From positions 1 to 5,694 of the forward strand of contig JADGHY010000143.1 of the NCBI GenBank assembly GCA_019683625.1: a DNA stretch of 5,694 nt. Direction: 5' to 3'. The stretch comes from Thermoflavifilum sp. (GTDB lineage Bacteria > Bacteroidota > Bacteroidia > Chitinophagales > Chitinophagaceae). Below the pieces are notes generated by a model. The model worked only from the letters and a program-made list of their open reading frames with translations. It was not told where the DNA came from and did no database searches. Numbering within the stretch: the stretch's first letter is position 1; every line of letters begins with the position of its first letter. Shown piece by piece: positions 1-5,573 of the stretch. The position numbers and the translations under genes were made by a program.

Positions 1-1
1 C

Positions 2-376
2 ATCTGTGTACTATGCTCCCGGGCCATCCGGTGGATTGTGGAAGCTGATTGCCGGGATAAATTCAGATTCTGTCCCCTGCAATCGGCATACGCCCAGGAG
101 TTTATCGACAGCCACCCGCTTCCCCCGGATATAGAGCCGTCCATTTTATTATGGGCACAGGGGAAATGGTATGTATACAGCTCGGCCATCCTGCAGATCT
201 GCAGGCATCTGTGCAAAGGCTGGCGCCTGCTTTGCATAGGTTATCTTATACCCCGCCGGTTCAGAGATGCCGGATATCGCCTGGTCAGCAGGCATAGGTA
301 TCACTGGTTTGGAAAATATCCAACCTGCCGGCTTCCCGATGAAAAATGGAGAAAAAAATGGCTCGCAACCGCTTAA
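2..376 (+). CDS. DCC-family (DUF393) thiol-disulfide oxidoreductase-like protein, 5' end missing
   Basis: The reading frame is open from the window's first full codon to TAA at 374-376, giving 124 residues. Family members are usually about 130-140 aa, so only some 10 N-terminal residues should lie outside. The visible start ICVLC is the CxxC half of the family's DGxCxLC signature; the preceding DG would fall off the edge. Further family features follow in order: FRFCPLQS near residue 27, a KWYVYSSAILQICRHL segment matching the usual 'GKxYxxSxAxLxIxxxL', the hydrophobic LLCIGYLIPRRFRD stretch, and a C-terminal RYHWFGKYPTCRLP block. The family is thought to have a thioredoxin-like redox role, but the substrate is unknown. 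A GTG at 38 is an internal Val codon, not the start, because it would remove the CxxC. The gene converges on ndk with a 57-base gap and no convincing terminator. The family call is firm; the function is not. Confidence 0.85.
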   Translation: MCVLCSRAIRWIVEADCRDKFRFCPLQSAYAQEFIDSHPLPPDIEPSILLWAQGKWYVYSSAILQICRHLCKGWRLLCIGYLIPRRFRDAGYRLVSRHRYHWFGKYPTCRLPDEKWRKKWLATA

Positions 377-433
377 ATAAATATGGCTGTTCAACCAAAG
401 CCAGCTTGTCCCATCAAGTTCAGGCTCTTAGCC

Positions 434-850
434 TTATATCCTCTCGAGGGCAGAAAAGAAGAAATCACTTTCGATGCGGGCATTTTCATCAGAGTCAGAA
501 CCATGGATGGCATTGCGTTCCACAGATTCTGCATATAATTTACGGATGGTACCCTCTTCAGCTTTAGCCGGATCTGTAGCGCCAATGAGCTTACGAAAAT
601 CCTCTACTGCATTATCCTTTTCCAGGATAGCAGCCACCACGGGCCCGCTGCTCATGAAGGCCACGAGGCTTTGATAAAAAGGTCGTTCACGGTGCACGGC
701 ATAAAATGCAGCTGCTTTTTCAGCGGTGAGTCGCGTGAGTTTCAGCGCCTTAATCTGAAAGCCTGCTTCCTGAATCCTGGCTAAAATAGCTCCCGTATAG
801 CCTTTGGCAAAGGCATCGGGTTTAATCATCGTAAAAGTTTGCCTACCCAT
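434..850 (-). CDS. ndk: Nucleoside diphosphate kinase
   Basis: NDK transfers the gamma-phosphate of ATP to other (d)NDPs through a phosphohistidine, keeping NTP and dNTP pools balanced in the cytoplasm. The 138-residue product is the normal short bacterial length. Visible landmarks are the N-terminal TMIKPDA with Lys10, the HRERPFY segment (53-59) of the mobile nucleotide-binding region, the MSSGPVV strand (66-72), [18 protein letters not shown] (90-107), and the catalytic His116 in [13 protein letters not shown]. The GSDSDEN ending followed by an Ile-Glu-rich helix is typical of Bacteroidota NDKs. The ATG at 850 gives the full N-terminal strand and lies about 17 bases downstream of a perfect TAnnTTTG box, so the start is well supported. 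It is divergent from nrnA and convergent with the DCC-family gene. All key residues are intact. Confidence 0.97.
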   Translation of the reverse strand: MGRQTFTMIKPDAFAKGYTGAILARIQEAGFQIKALKLTRLTAEKAAAFYAVHRERPFYQSLVAFMSSGPVVAAILEKDNAVEDFRKLIGATDPAKAEEGTIRKLYAESVERNAIHGSDSDENARIESDFFFSALERI

Positions 851-867
851 ATCGTTGTTTTGGTGCG

Positions 868-899
868 CAAAGCTAAAGCAGTTTTTCGCTTAGCCGAAA
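868..899 (-). promoter_or_regulatory. Putative ndk promoter (Bacteroidota type)
   Basis: Read on the minus strand, TTTC (complement of 896-899) is followed by 20 bases and then TAGCTTTG (complement of 868-875), a perfect match to the Bacteroidota -7 consensus TAnnTTTG. Transcription would begin near 860-862, leaving a leader of only about 10-12 bases before the ATG at 850. The -33 element is 3/4 of TTTG. Spacing and position are what the known consensus predicts; no experimental start is available. Confidence 0.6.
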
Positions 900-900
900 T

Positions 901-931
901 TTTGCTTTTCCGTAATTTATGGTGAACTTCG
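901..931 (+). promoter_or_regulatory. Putative nrnA promoter, back-to-back with that of ndk
   Basis: TTTG at 901-904, 19 bases, then GAACTTCG at 924-931, which matches TAnnTTTG with two mismatches. The predicted transcription start is around 937-940, just ahead of the ATG cluster at 945-951. This would exclude the TTG at 936 as translation start. The -7 box is weak, so the call rests mainly on position and the good -33 element. Confidence 0.42.
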
Positions 932-944
932 CACCTTGCCTGGA

Positions 945-1973
945 ATGATGATGAAACCGATTCTGGAATTATTGCCGCTACTCTCCCATCCTCGTCAAAT
1001 TGCCATCATCATGCATCAAAAGCCCGATGCAGATGCCATGGGGTCTTCGCTGGCATTGTTCCACTACCTGAAACATAAACTGCACCAGGTGGCCGTGATC
1101 TCACCTACATCATACCCCGATTTTTTGAAATGGATGCCGGGAGCACAACAGGTAATCATCTACGAATCACAACCTGATAAGGCTACTGAAGCCCTTCAAC
1201 ATGCCGAGATCATCTTTTGTATGGATTTCAACGCCTTTCATCGGGCACGGCCAGCAGATGAGACGCTGGCAAAAGCCCCGGGTATAAAAGTGATCATCGA
1301 CCACCACCTGCAGCCCGATCCCGTCTTTGCCTACGGCCTTAGCGACGCACAGGCCAGCTCTACGGCCGAATTGGTGTATGAGGTGATTACGGGCTGGGGC
1401 GACAGATCCTTAATCAGCAATGAAATTGCCCAATGCATTTATGCCGGTACGATGACCGACACCGGCTCTTTCCGCTTTGCGGCCACTTCGGCTCGTGTGC
1501 ATCGGATGGTGGCCGATCTCATGGATCAAGGCCTTCGGCATGAACCCATCCATCAGGCGATTTATGATAACTTCCTGGAAAGCCGCCTGCGCTTTCTGGG
1601 TTATGTGTTGTCAAACCGCATGGAAGTGTTTTATGAATATAATGCCGCCCTCATCACTGTGCCTGCCAGCGATGTGCGAAAATTTAACCTGAGCAGTGGC
1701 GACACGGAGGGATTGGTAAATTACCCGCTGTCTATCCAGGGCATTAAGCTTTCTGCCCTGATGGTGGAAAATCATCAGGAAATCCGCATTTCGCTTCGTT
1801 CCAAAGGTGATTTTGATGTGAATGAGTTTGCTCGGAAATATTTCAATGGAGGTGGCCATTTGAACGCGGCAGGAGGCCGGTCAACCGAAAGCCTGGAAGC
1901 CACCGTGGCTCGTTTCAAAAAAGCCCTCGAAGAAAATAAAGCCATCCTGGAAAAACCGTTAAAAAATGCATGA
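945..1973 (+). CDS. nrnA: DHH/DHHA1 phosphoesterase, NrnA-type oligoribonuclease / pAp phosphatase
   Basis: NrnA-type enzymes degrade 2-5-nt RNAs to mononucleotides and dephosphorylate 3'-phosphoadenosine 5'-phosphate, using two Mn ions. The 342-residue product shows the full DHH series: motif I MHQKPDADAMGS (His24, Asp28, Asp30), motif II FCMDFNA (Asp94), motif III IIDHHL (Asp119, His120, His121), and motif IV GTMTDTGSFRF (Asp172). The C-terminal DHHA1 domain carries SLRSKGDFDVNEFA (about 283-296) and the substrate-binding GGGHLNAAGG (302-311). Length and motif order fit NrnA rather than RecJ or cyclic-di-AMP phosphodiesterases with extra membrane domains. Three adjacent ATGs at 945, 948 and 951 can serve as start; 945 is used here, and an upstream TTG at 936 is rejected. 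Divergent from ndk. The next gene, for an FKBP lipoprotein, starts 140 bases downstream, with no terminator seen between them. Confidence 0.93.
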   Translation: MMMKPILELLPLLSHPRQIAIIMHQKPDADAMGSSLALFHYLKHKLHQVAVISPTSYPDFLKWMPGAQQVIIYESQPDKATEALQHAEIIFCMDFNAFHRARPADETLAKAPGIKVIIDHHLQPDPVFAYGLSDAQASSTAELVYEVITGWGDRSLISNEIAQCIYAGTMTDTGSFRFAATSARVHRMVADLMDQGLRHEPIHQAIYDNFLESRLRFLGYVLSNRMEVFYEYNAALITVPASDVRKFNLSSGDTEGLVNYPLSIQGIKLSALMVENHQEIRISLRSKGDFDVNEFARKYFNGGGHLNAAGGRSTESLEATVARFKKALEENKAILEKPLKNA

Positions 1974-2006
1974 TTGTTTTGAAACCAGAAAAAATCTCCT
2001 AATTTG
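1974..2006 (+). promoter_or_regulatory. Possible distal promoter of the FKBP gene
   Basis: CTAATTTG at 1999-2006 carries the TTTG core, followed by CA, but lacks the leading TA at the correct spacing. Upstream are TTGT at 1974-1977 (21-base spacer) and TTTG at 1978-1981 (17-base spacer). It would give a roughly 85-100-base leader. Weak match; readthrough from nrnA is an alternative. Confidence 0.3.
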
Positions 2007-2024
2007 CACGCTTCATTTTTCAGG

Positions 2025-2057
2025 CTTGAATCATCCCATACATCAGTTTACCCTTTG
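2025..2057 (+). promoter_or_regulatory. Possible proximal promoter of the FKBP gene
   Basis: CTTG at 2025-2028, 21 bases, then ACCCTTTG at 2050-2057 (TTTG core intact; TA present one base too far upstream at 2049-2050). The predicted start near 2063-2065 would place the TTG codon at 2063 at or outside the mRNA's 5' end and favour ATG 2099 or 2114 for translation. Low confidence because both elements are imperfect. Confidence 0.3.
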
Positions 2058-2113
2058 AAACATTGTTCATTCGATCACTATTGAAATATTCACTGTTTAT
2101 GTATTCGTCTAAT

Positions 2114-3031
2114 ATGCACTCATTCAGCCGTCTATCGCTGTTCAGATCCCTGCAAGTGGGCATGGTTTGTATGCTCGTAGGCGCAGGACTCGCCGCCTGC
2201 CAATCGGCCGGTTACCAAAAGACACCCGGTGGAATCTCCTACAAAATCATTGACAAACACAACGGCCCCAAACCACAGGTGGGCGATTATCTGAAATTGC
2301 AGATCACCACCTCTGTGGGCGACACCGTGTTGATGGATACCCACAAGATGGGCGGGCCTACCCGCATTCAGTTGCAAAAACCTCAGGGACATTTCGATAT
2401 CATGGAAGCTCTGGCCCTGCTCTCTCCGGGCGATAGTGCCATATTTCTTATCCCGGCTGATTCCGTCATCCCCGATATCAGCCGCTTTCCCTACATCAAA
2501 AAGGGTGATAACCTGAAAATTGCCGTAAAACTCCTGGCAGTGCAAAACTTCCAGCAGATGCAGGAAGACCTGCAGAAAGAACAGGCTGCCCAGCTGGAAA
2601 AGGATGAAAAAATCATCGAAGATTACCTGAATAAAAATCATCTGACTGCCACCAAAACACCCGGCGGCGTGTATATTGTGGTGCATCAACAGGGTAACGG
2701 ACCCGCACCCCAGGCCGGCGACCAGGTGCAGATCAATTACACGGGCCGCAGCCTCGATGGCAAACCTTTTGATTCAAACGTAGATACCTCTTTCCAGATT
2801 GTCCATCACCCGTTGGAACCTTTTATCTTCACCATCGGACAAGGACAGGTGCTTAAAGGCATGGATGAAGCCATCCTGCAAATGAAAGAAGGTACCAAAG
2901 CCACTATTTATATCCCATCTGGACTGGCTTATGGACCCACCGGCCAGCCTCCGGTCATCGAACCCAACGAGATTCTGGCATTCGACATTGATTTGCTGCG
3001 GGTTACTCCGGCTTCGAAAGGGAAAAAATAG
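2114..3031 (+). CDS. Lipoprotein with two FKBP domains (peptidyl-prolyl cis-trans isomerase)
   Basis: FKBP enzymes catalyse cis-trans isomerisation of Xaa-Pro bonds during folding. From ATG 2114 the product is 305 aa. It has an N-region with Arg7 and Arg11, a hydrophobic core, and a lipobox GLAAC with Cys29, so it should be lipidated and act outside the cytoplasm. The second domain (about 181-301) is canonical: INYTGRSLDGKPFDSN (Tyr209, Asp220), GQGQVLKGMDEAI (from 242; Met250 where human FKBP12 has Trp59), IPSGLAYGPTG (Tyr273) and FDIDLL. The first domain (about 36-144) repeats the opening KTPGG...GPxPQxGD but lacks the FDS and AYG active-site loops, so it is probably non-catalytic. A Gln/Glu/Lys-rich, coiled-coil-like linker (about 145-175) joins them. 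ATG 2099 is an equally possible start (Cys34); the TTG at 2063 is unlikely. Bacteroidota GldI is a related lipoprotein type, but nothing here shows a gliding role. A strong terminator follows. Confidence 0.92.
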   Translation: MHSFSRLSLFRSLQVGMVCMLVGAGLAACQSAGYQKTPGGISYKIIDKHNGPKPQVGDYLKLQITTSVGDTVLMDTHKMGGPTRIQLQKPQGHFDIMEALALLSPGDSAIFLIPADSVIPDISRFPYIKKGDNLKIAVKLLAVQNFQQMQEDLQKEQAAQLEKDEKIIEDYLNKNHLTATKTPGGVYIVVHQQGNGPAPQAGDQVQINYTGRSLDGKPFDSNVDTSFQIVHHPLEPFIFTIGQGQVLKGMDEAILQMKEGTKATIYIPSGLAYGPTGQPPVIEPNEILAFDIDLLRVTPASKGKK

Positions 3032-3052
3032 CTGCTTTTTCCAACTGACTGC

Positions 3053-3085
3053 AAAAAAGCCCTGCCTGCATGGCGGGGCTTTTTT
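3053..3085 (+). terminator. Strong intrinsic terminator after the FKBP gene
   Basis: Stem of 14 pairs, AAAAAAGCCCTGCC (3053-3066) against GGCGGGGCTTTTTT (3072-3085), with one T.G wobble and a 5-base loop TGCAT. The GC-rich core followed by six T's starts 21 bases after the FKBP stop. The mirrored A-tract means it could also terminate minus-strand transcription. It separates the nrnA-FKBP region from the rocD unit. Confidence 0.92.
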
Positions 3086-3131
3086 ACGGCTGTGAGGCGG
3101 CACAGCTTCCACCCCGCACACGGAAAATCCG

Positions 3132-3139
3132 TATTTTTG
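3132..3139 (+). promoter_or_regulatory. Putative rocD -7 promoter element
   Basis: TATTTTTG is a perfect TAnnTTTG match whose last base is only 6 bases before the rocD ATG at 3146. Transcription should start almost at the ATG, so the mRNA would be leaderless or nearly so. The -33 region is poor: TTCC at 3107-3110 with a 21-base spacer is the best available. The strong terminator just upstream means rocD needs its own promoter, which supports the call. Confidence 0.55.
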
Positions 3140-3145
3140 TTGATT

Positions 3146-4396
3146 ATGATCGACATTCATTCCACCAATCAACTAACAGGTCATTTTATTGAGCTGGAAG
3201 AACAATATGGGGCACATAATTATCATCCGCTGCCCGTGGTGCTTTCCCGCGGACAGGGGGTATATGTTTGGGATGTGGATGGCAAAAGATACTACGATTT
3301 CCTTTCCGGTTATTCGGCCCTGAATCAGGGACATTGCCATCCCCGGCTGGTAAATGCCCTCATTGATCAGGCACAAAAGCTCACCCTCACCTCAAGAGCT
3401 TTTTATAACGATCGGTTGGGAATATTCGAACAATTTTTAGCCCAGCTTTTTGGCTATGACAGGGTTTTGCCCATGAACACGGGTGTAGAGGCTGTGGAAA
3501 CAGCTCTGAAATTGGCCAGAAAATGGGCTTATGAAGTAAAAGGCATTCCGGATGGCCAGGCTAAAATTGTGGTATGTGAAAACAATTTCCATGGTCGCAC
3601 CTTAAACGTCATCTCCTTCAGCACCGATCCTCAGGCCAGAAATGGCTTTGGGCCTTATATGCCCGGTTATGTGATTATTCCCTACAATGATATCGATGCC
3701 CTGGAACGTGCGCTTGAAGATCCATATGTGGCTGCTTTTCTGGTGGAGCCCATTCAGGGCGAGGCAGGAGTGATTGTGCCCGACTCCGGCTATTTGTCCC
3801 AGGCAAAATCGTGCTGCGAGGCTCACCGCGTGTTATTTATTGCCGATGAAATCCAGACGGGCCTCGGGCGTACCGGCAAAATGCTGTGTTGCGATTATGA
3901 ACAGGTGAAACCCGATATCCTCATCCTGGGCAAGGCCCTGTCGGGCGGTATGCTACCCATATCTGCTGTATTGGCCAATGACGAAGTGATGCTCACCATC
4001 CGCCCGGGCGAGCATGGCTCCACTTTCGGCGGTAATCCTCTGGCCAGCCGCATCGCTGTTGAAGCCGTGCAGATCATTCTGGACGAGGCTTTACCCGAAC
4101 GGGCAGCCCAATTGGGCAGTTATTTCCGGGAAAGACTGCAAGCATTATCTTCTCCGCTGATCCGCGTCATCCGCGGCAAAGGCCTGCTAAATGCCGTTGT
4201 CGTCGACCATCCTCATCCGGAAGCTGCCTGGCAATTATGCCTGCTGATGCGCGACCGTGGCCTGTTGGCAAAACCTACCCATGGTGATCGCATCAGGTTT
4301 GCACCTCCGCTGATCATCACCCGGGAACAGATCGACGAATGCCTGGCTATCATCGAAGATAGCCTGCATGCCCTTGAGCATATTTCTCTGGACTAA
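3146..4396 (+). CDS. rocD: Ornithine aminotransferase
   Basis: This PLP enzyme converts L-ornithine and 2-oxoglutarate to glutamate 5-semialdehyde and glutamate, linking arginine/ornithine breakdown to proline and glutamate in the cytoplasm. The 416-residue protein keeps the diagnostic OAT blocks end to end: [16 protein letters not shown] (Tyr56, equivalent to the ornithine-contacting Tyr55 of the human enzyme), [18 protein letters not shown] (110-127), NNFHGRTL (146-153), VEPIQGEAG (200-208), [15 protein letters not shown] with the PLP-ring Asp234, LGKALSGG with Schiff-base Lys263, and [12 protein letters not shown] (288-299). The C-terminal [18 protein letters not shown] is also typical. 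[12 protein letters not shown] separates it from acetylornithine and GABA aminotransferases. ATG 3146 is chosen because it aligns with the conserved N-terminus; the 18 extra codons from GTG 3092 overlap the promoter and look non-coding. A membrane-protein gene follows after 10 bases, probably cotranscribed. Confidence 0.96.
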   Translation: MIDIHSTNQLTGHFIELEEQYGAHNYHPLPVVLSRGQGVYVWDVDGKRYYDFLSGYSALNQGHCHPRLVNALIDQAQKLTLTSRAFYNDRLGIFEQFLAQLFGYDRVLPMNTGVEAVETALKLARKWAYEVKGIPDGQAKIVVCENNFHGRTLNVISFSTDPQARNGFGPYMPGYVIIPYNDIDALERALEDPYVAAFLVEPIQGEAGVIVPDSGYLSQAKSCCEAHRVLFIADEIQTGLGRTGKMLCCDYEQVKPDILILGKALSGGMLPISAVLANDEVMLTIRPGEHGSTFGGNPLASRIAVEAVQIILDEALPERAAQLGSYFRERLQALSSPLIRVIRGKGLLNAVVVDHPHPEAAWQLCLLMRDRGLLAKPTHGDRIRFAPPLIITREQIDECLAIIEDSLHALEHISLD

Positions 4397-4406
4397 GCGC
4401 GGATTC

Positions 4407-5072
4407 ATGCCCATGAAACAGCCATCAAGCCCGGCTATAGTACGGCGTTTACCCATGCTACGACTATCCACACAGGTGAAAATGGCTTTTTTTGAGGCCA
4501 TGTGGCTTACCCTTGCCCTTATGCTCATGCTCACCGCCATGCAGGAAAGCCCTTCCGCAATCCATATCACAGGGATGCTGCAAGCCTTGCTTTTTGCATT
4601 TCTGATGGGCATGAGCAGTTACCAAAGTTTTATCGCCTGGCATCGCCCTCCTGAAATCCTCGACCATAGCCATTTCCATCAAGCAATCCAGTATTTGGTT
4701 GAGTTGGGTTTGCCGGAAACCCTTAGCCATGACATGGTGACGCAAGCATGGGAAGAAGAAAAAAAATTCCTGCAACAATCGGAAAGCCAGGTTAACTTCA
4801 TCACCGATAACCATTTGTTGTATCGCCAGGCGCGGTTGGAAGCACTTTATACTTTTGGGGCATGTCTGGCCGGCAGCACGTTGATCAATGGATGCTATTG
4901 GCTCACGGGACCTCGTGCTGCTGCCTATCTTTCCATTGCCTTATCTGTGGTGATTTGTGTGGCATTGCAATGGCGCGATGCTCACATATCCATGTTGAGA
5001 TGGCTGCTGTTGCTGATTTTCATTATACTGGCAACCCTGCTGGCAGGACATATCTTTTCTCTTGCCGGTTAA
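4407..5072 (+). CDS. Unrecognised five-helix membrane protein; VIT1/CCC1-like topology
   Basis: From ATG 4407 (or 4413) the product is 221 aa. Predicted membrane helices lie at about 26-44, 54-77, 145-167 (weakest), 172-188 and 197-217, with a soluble, charged segment at about 79-143. The pattern of two helices, a helical soluble insert, three helices and about 220 residues is that of bacterial VIT1/CCC1-family iron/manganese transporters. Local resemblances are AFFEAM to the family's AVFGAND, LMGMSSY to SMGVGEY, LVELGLPETLSHDMV to the 'xYxxxGLxxxLAxxVA' insert helix, and a final RWLLL...LLAGHIF like the family's last helix. However, the Asp-Gly of ANDG and the Glu of GEY are replaced, so any metal transport is doubtful. 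The relation is my inference from memory, not a search. A start at 4368 would overlap rocD by 29 bases and is less likely. Ten bases after rocD, so probably one operon. It ends on a TTAA shared with the opposing gene. Confidence 0.82.
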   Translation: MPMKQPSSPAIVRRLPMLRLSTQVKMAFFEAMWLTLALMLMLTAMQESPSAIHITGMLQALLFAFLMGMSSYQSFIAWHRPPEILDHSHFHQAIQYLVELGLPETLSHDMVTQAWEEEKKFLQQSESQVNFITDNHLLYRQARLEALYTFGACLAGSTLINGCYWLTGPRAAAYLSIALSVVICVALQWRDAHISMLRWLLLLIFIILATLLAGHIFSLAG

Positions 5073-5476
5073 GATTTACGATCCGCAACCACATCTTGTG
5101 GATCGTCTGGAGGAAAAAGGATAGCTAAAAAAGTACCCACACAGGCGACTACATTTAAGAATAGCCCCCATCGTTTATCTGGACATATCCCTGCTTCACA
5201 ATGGGTAAACAAAATATAATTTCTCACCATCCACGCCATCAATAAAGCACCCAAGGCCAAATTCACGCGCTTGCTCCATAATCTATTGATCCACATATTT
5301 ACTGCAATCCACACCCCAAAGAAGAGAAATAAAATACCCGGTTTCCCTAAATTGGTGGATCCGGTATCCATGGCCGTTAGCACCCCTCCTGCCGGCGCAA
5401 CATACACCCATGGTGTAAACACCGATATGATCACCCCAGCCGTACATATAATACCGATGTAAGGACTATTCTTCAT
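5069..5476 (-). CDS. Small four-helix membrane protein of unknown function
   Basis: This is a 135-residue protein with predicted helices at about 7-27, 47-64, 71-90 and 103-121. The basic loop RLWSKR (65-70), Lys2 and the RKS tail suggest, by the positive-inside rule, that both ends and loop 2 face the cytoplasm. The loops at 28-46 and 91-102 would then face outward. The outer loops carry the most distinctive residues: GSTNLGKPG (39-47) and THCEAGICPDK with Cys93 and Cys98, which could form a disulfide. I believe similar short proteins occur in other Chitinophagaceae-type genomes, but no function is known to me. ATG 5476 gives a good first helix, and no other start is nearby. Its stop (minus strand, 5069-5071) interlocks with that of the convergent gene. 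A promoter is predicted at 5542-5573, giving a leader of roughly 60 bases. Confidence 0.83.
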   Translation of the reverse strand: MKNSPYIGIICTAGVIISVFTPWVYVAPAGGVLTAMDTGSTNLGKPGILFLFFGVWIAVNMWINRLWSKRVNLALGALLMAWMVRNYILFTHCEAGICPDKRWGLFLNVVACVGTFLAILFPPDDPQDVVADRKS

Positions 5477-5520
5477 GTACTTTAAAAATAAAAACGTGGT
5501 GCAACACTTTGTACTTTAAA
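5476..5520. repeat. Two direct copies of an 11-bp element, TGTACTTTAAA
   Basis: Exact copies at 5476-5486 and 5510-5520, 34 bases apart start to start. On the minus strand they read TTTAAAGTACA, and the copy nearest the gene runs into the A of its ATG. Both would lie in the leader downstream of the predicted promoter. A looser third version (TTTAAA, spacer, GTAC) is seen on the minus strand at about 5555-5568. Confidence 0.7.
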
Positions 5521-5541
5521 TCCATCTTATCATTAAACACA

Positions 5542-5573
5542 CAAATGTACATAGGTACATCATTTTAAAGAAA
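5542..5573 (-). promoter_or_regulatory. Putative promoter of the small membrane-protein gene
   Basis: On the minus strand, TTTC (complement of 5570-5573), 20 bases, then TACATTTG (complement of 5542-5549), a perfect TAnnTTTG. Element sequence and spacing equal those of the ndk promoter. The predicted start is near 5535, giving a 55-60-base leader. A palindrome overlaps the -7 box and the adjoining spacer, a usual place for a repressor site. Confidence 0.55.
5545..5560. promoter_or_regulatory. GTAC palindrome, possible operator
   Basis: Perfect 6-bp arms ATGTAC (5545-5550) and GTACAT (5555-5560) around ATAG. It covers five bases of the predicted -7 element (5545-5549) and part of the spacer. 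With the two direct repeats nearby, GTAC occurs four times in about 80 bases. No regulator is identified. Confidence 0.4.

Noticed and set aside
38..40. GTG as start of the left-edge gene
   Set aside because: The frame is open upstream and the upstream codons encode the family's CxxC (CVLC); the true start is outside the window.
384..434. Small hairpins between the DCC-family gene and ndk (TGGCT/AGCCA and AGGCT/AGCCT)
   Set aside because: The stems are only 5 bp, with no following T-tract on either strand; not enough for a terminator call.
872..894. Imperfect inverted repeat GCTAA...TTAGC within the ndk promoter spacer
   Set aside because: A 5-bp stem with a 13-base gap is easily expected by chance; no supporting second copy.
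936..938. TTG as start of nrnA
   Set aside because: It adds only three residues before a run of ATG codons and sits at the predicted transcription start.
2063..2065. TTG as start of the FKBP lipoprotein
   Set aside because: It would place 45 residues before the lipobox Cys, too long for a usual lipoprotein signal, and may lie at the 5' end of the mRNA; ATG 2114 or 2099 fits better.
2132..2689. 185-codon open frame on the minus strand inside the FKBP gene
   Set aside because: It lies antisense to a gene with clear family motifs, has a low-complexity His/Phe-rich composition, and shows no domain or promoter.
4235..4612. 125-codon minus-strand open frame across the rocD/membrane-protein junction
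   Set aside because: It is antisense to two real genes and carries no recognisable domain; the rocD C-terminus it overlaps is strongly conserved.
5271..5462. 63-codon plus-strand open frame inside the small membrane-protein gene
   Set aside because: It is antisense to a coherent four-helix protein with a good promoter, with no domain and no promoter of its own.
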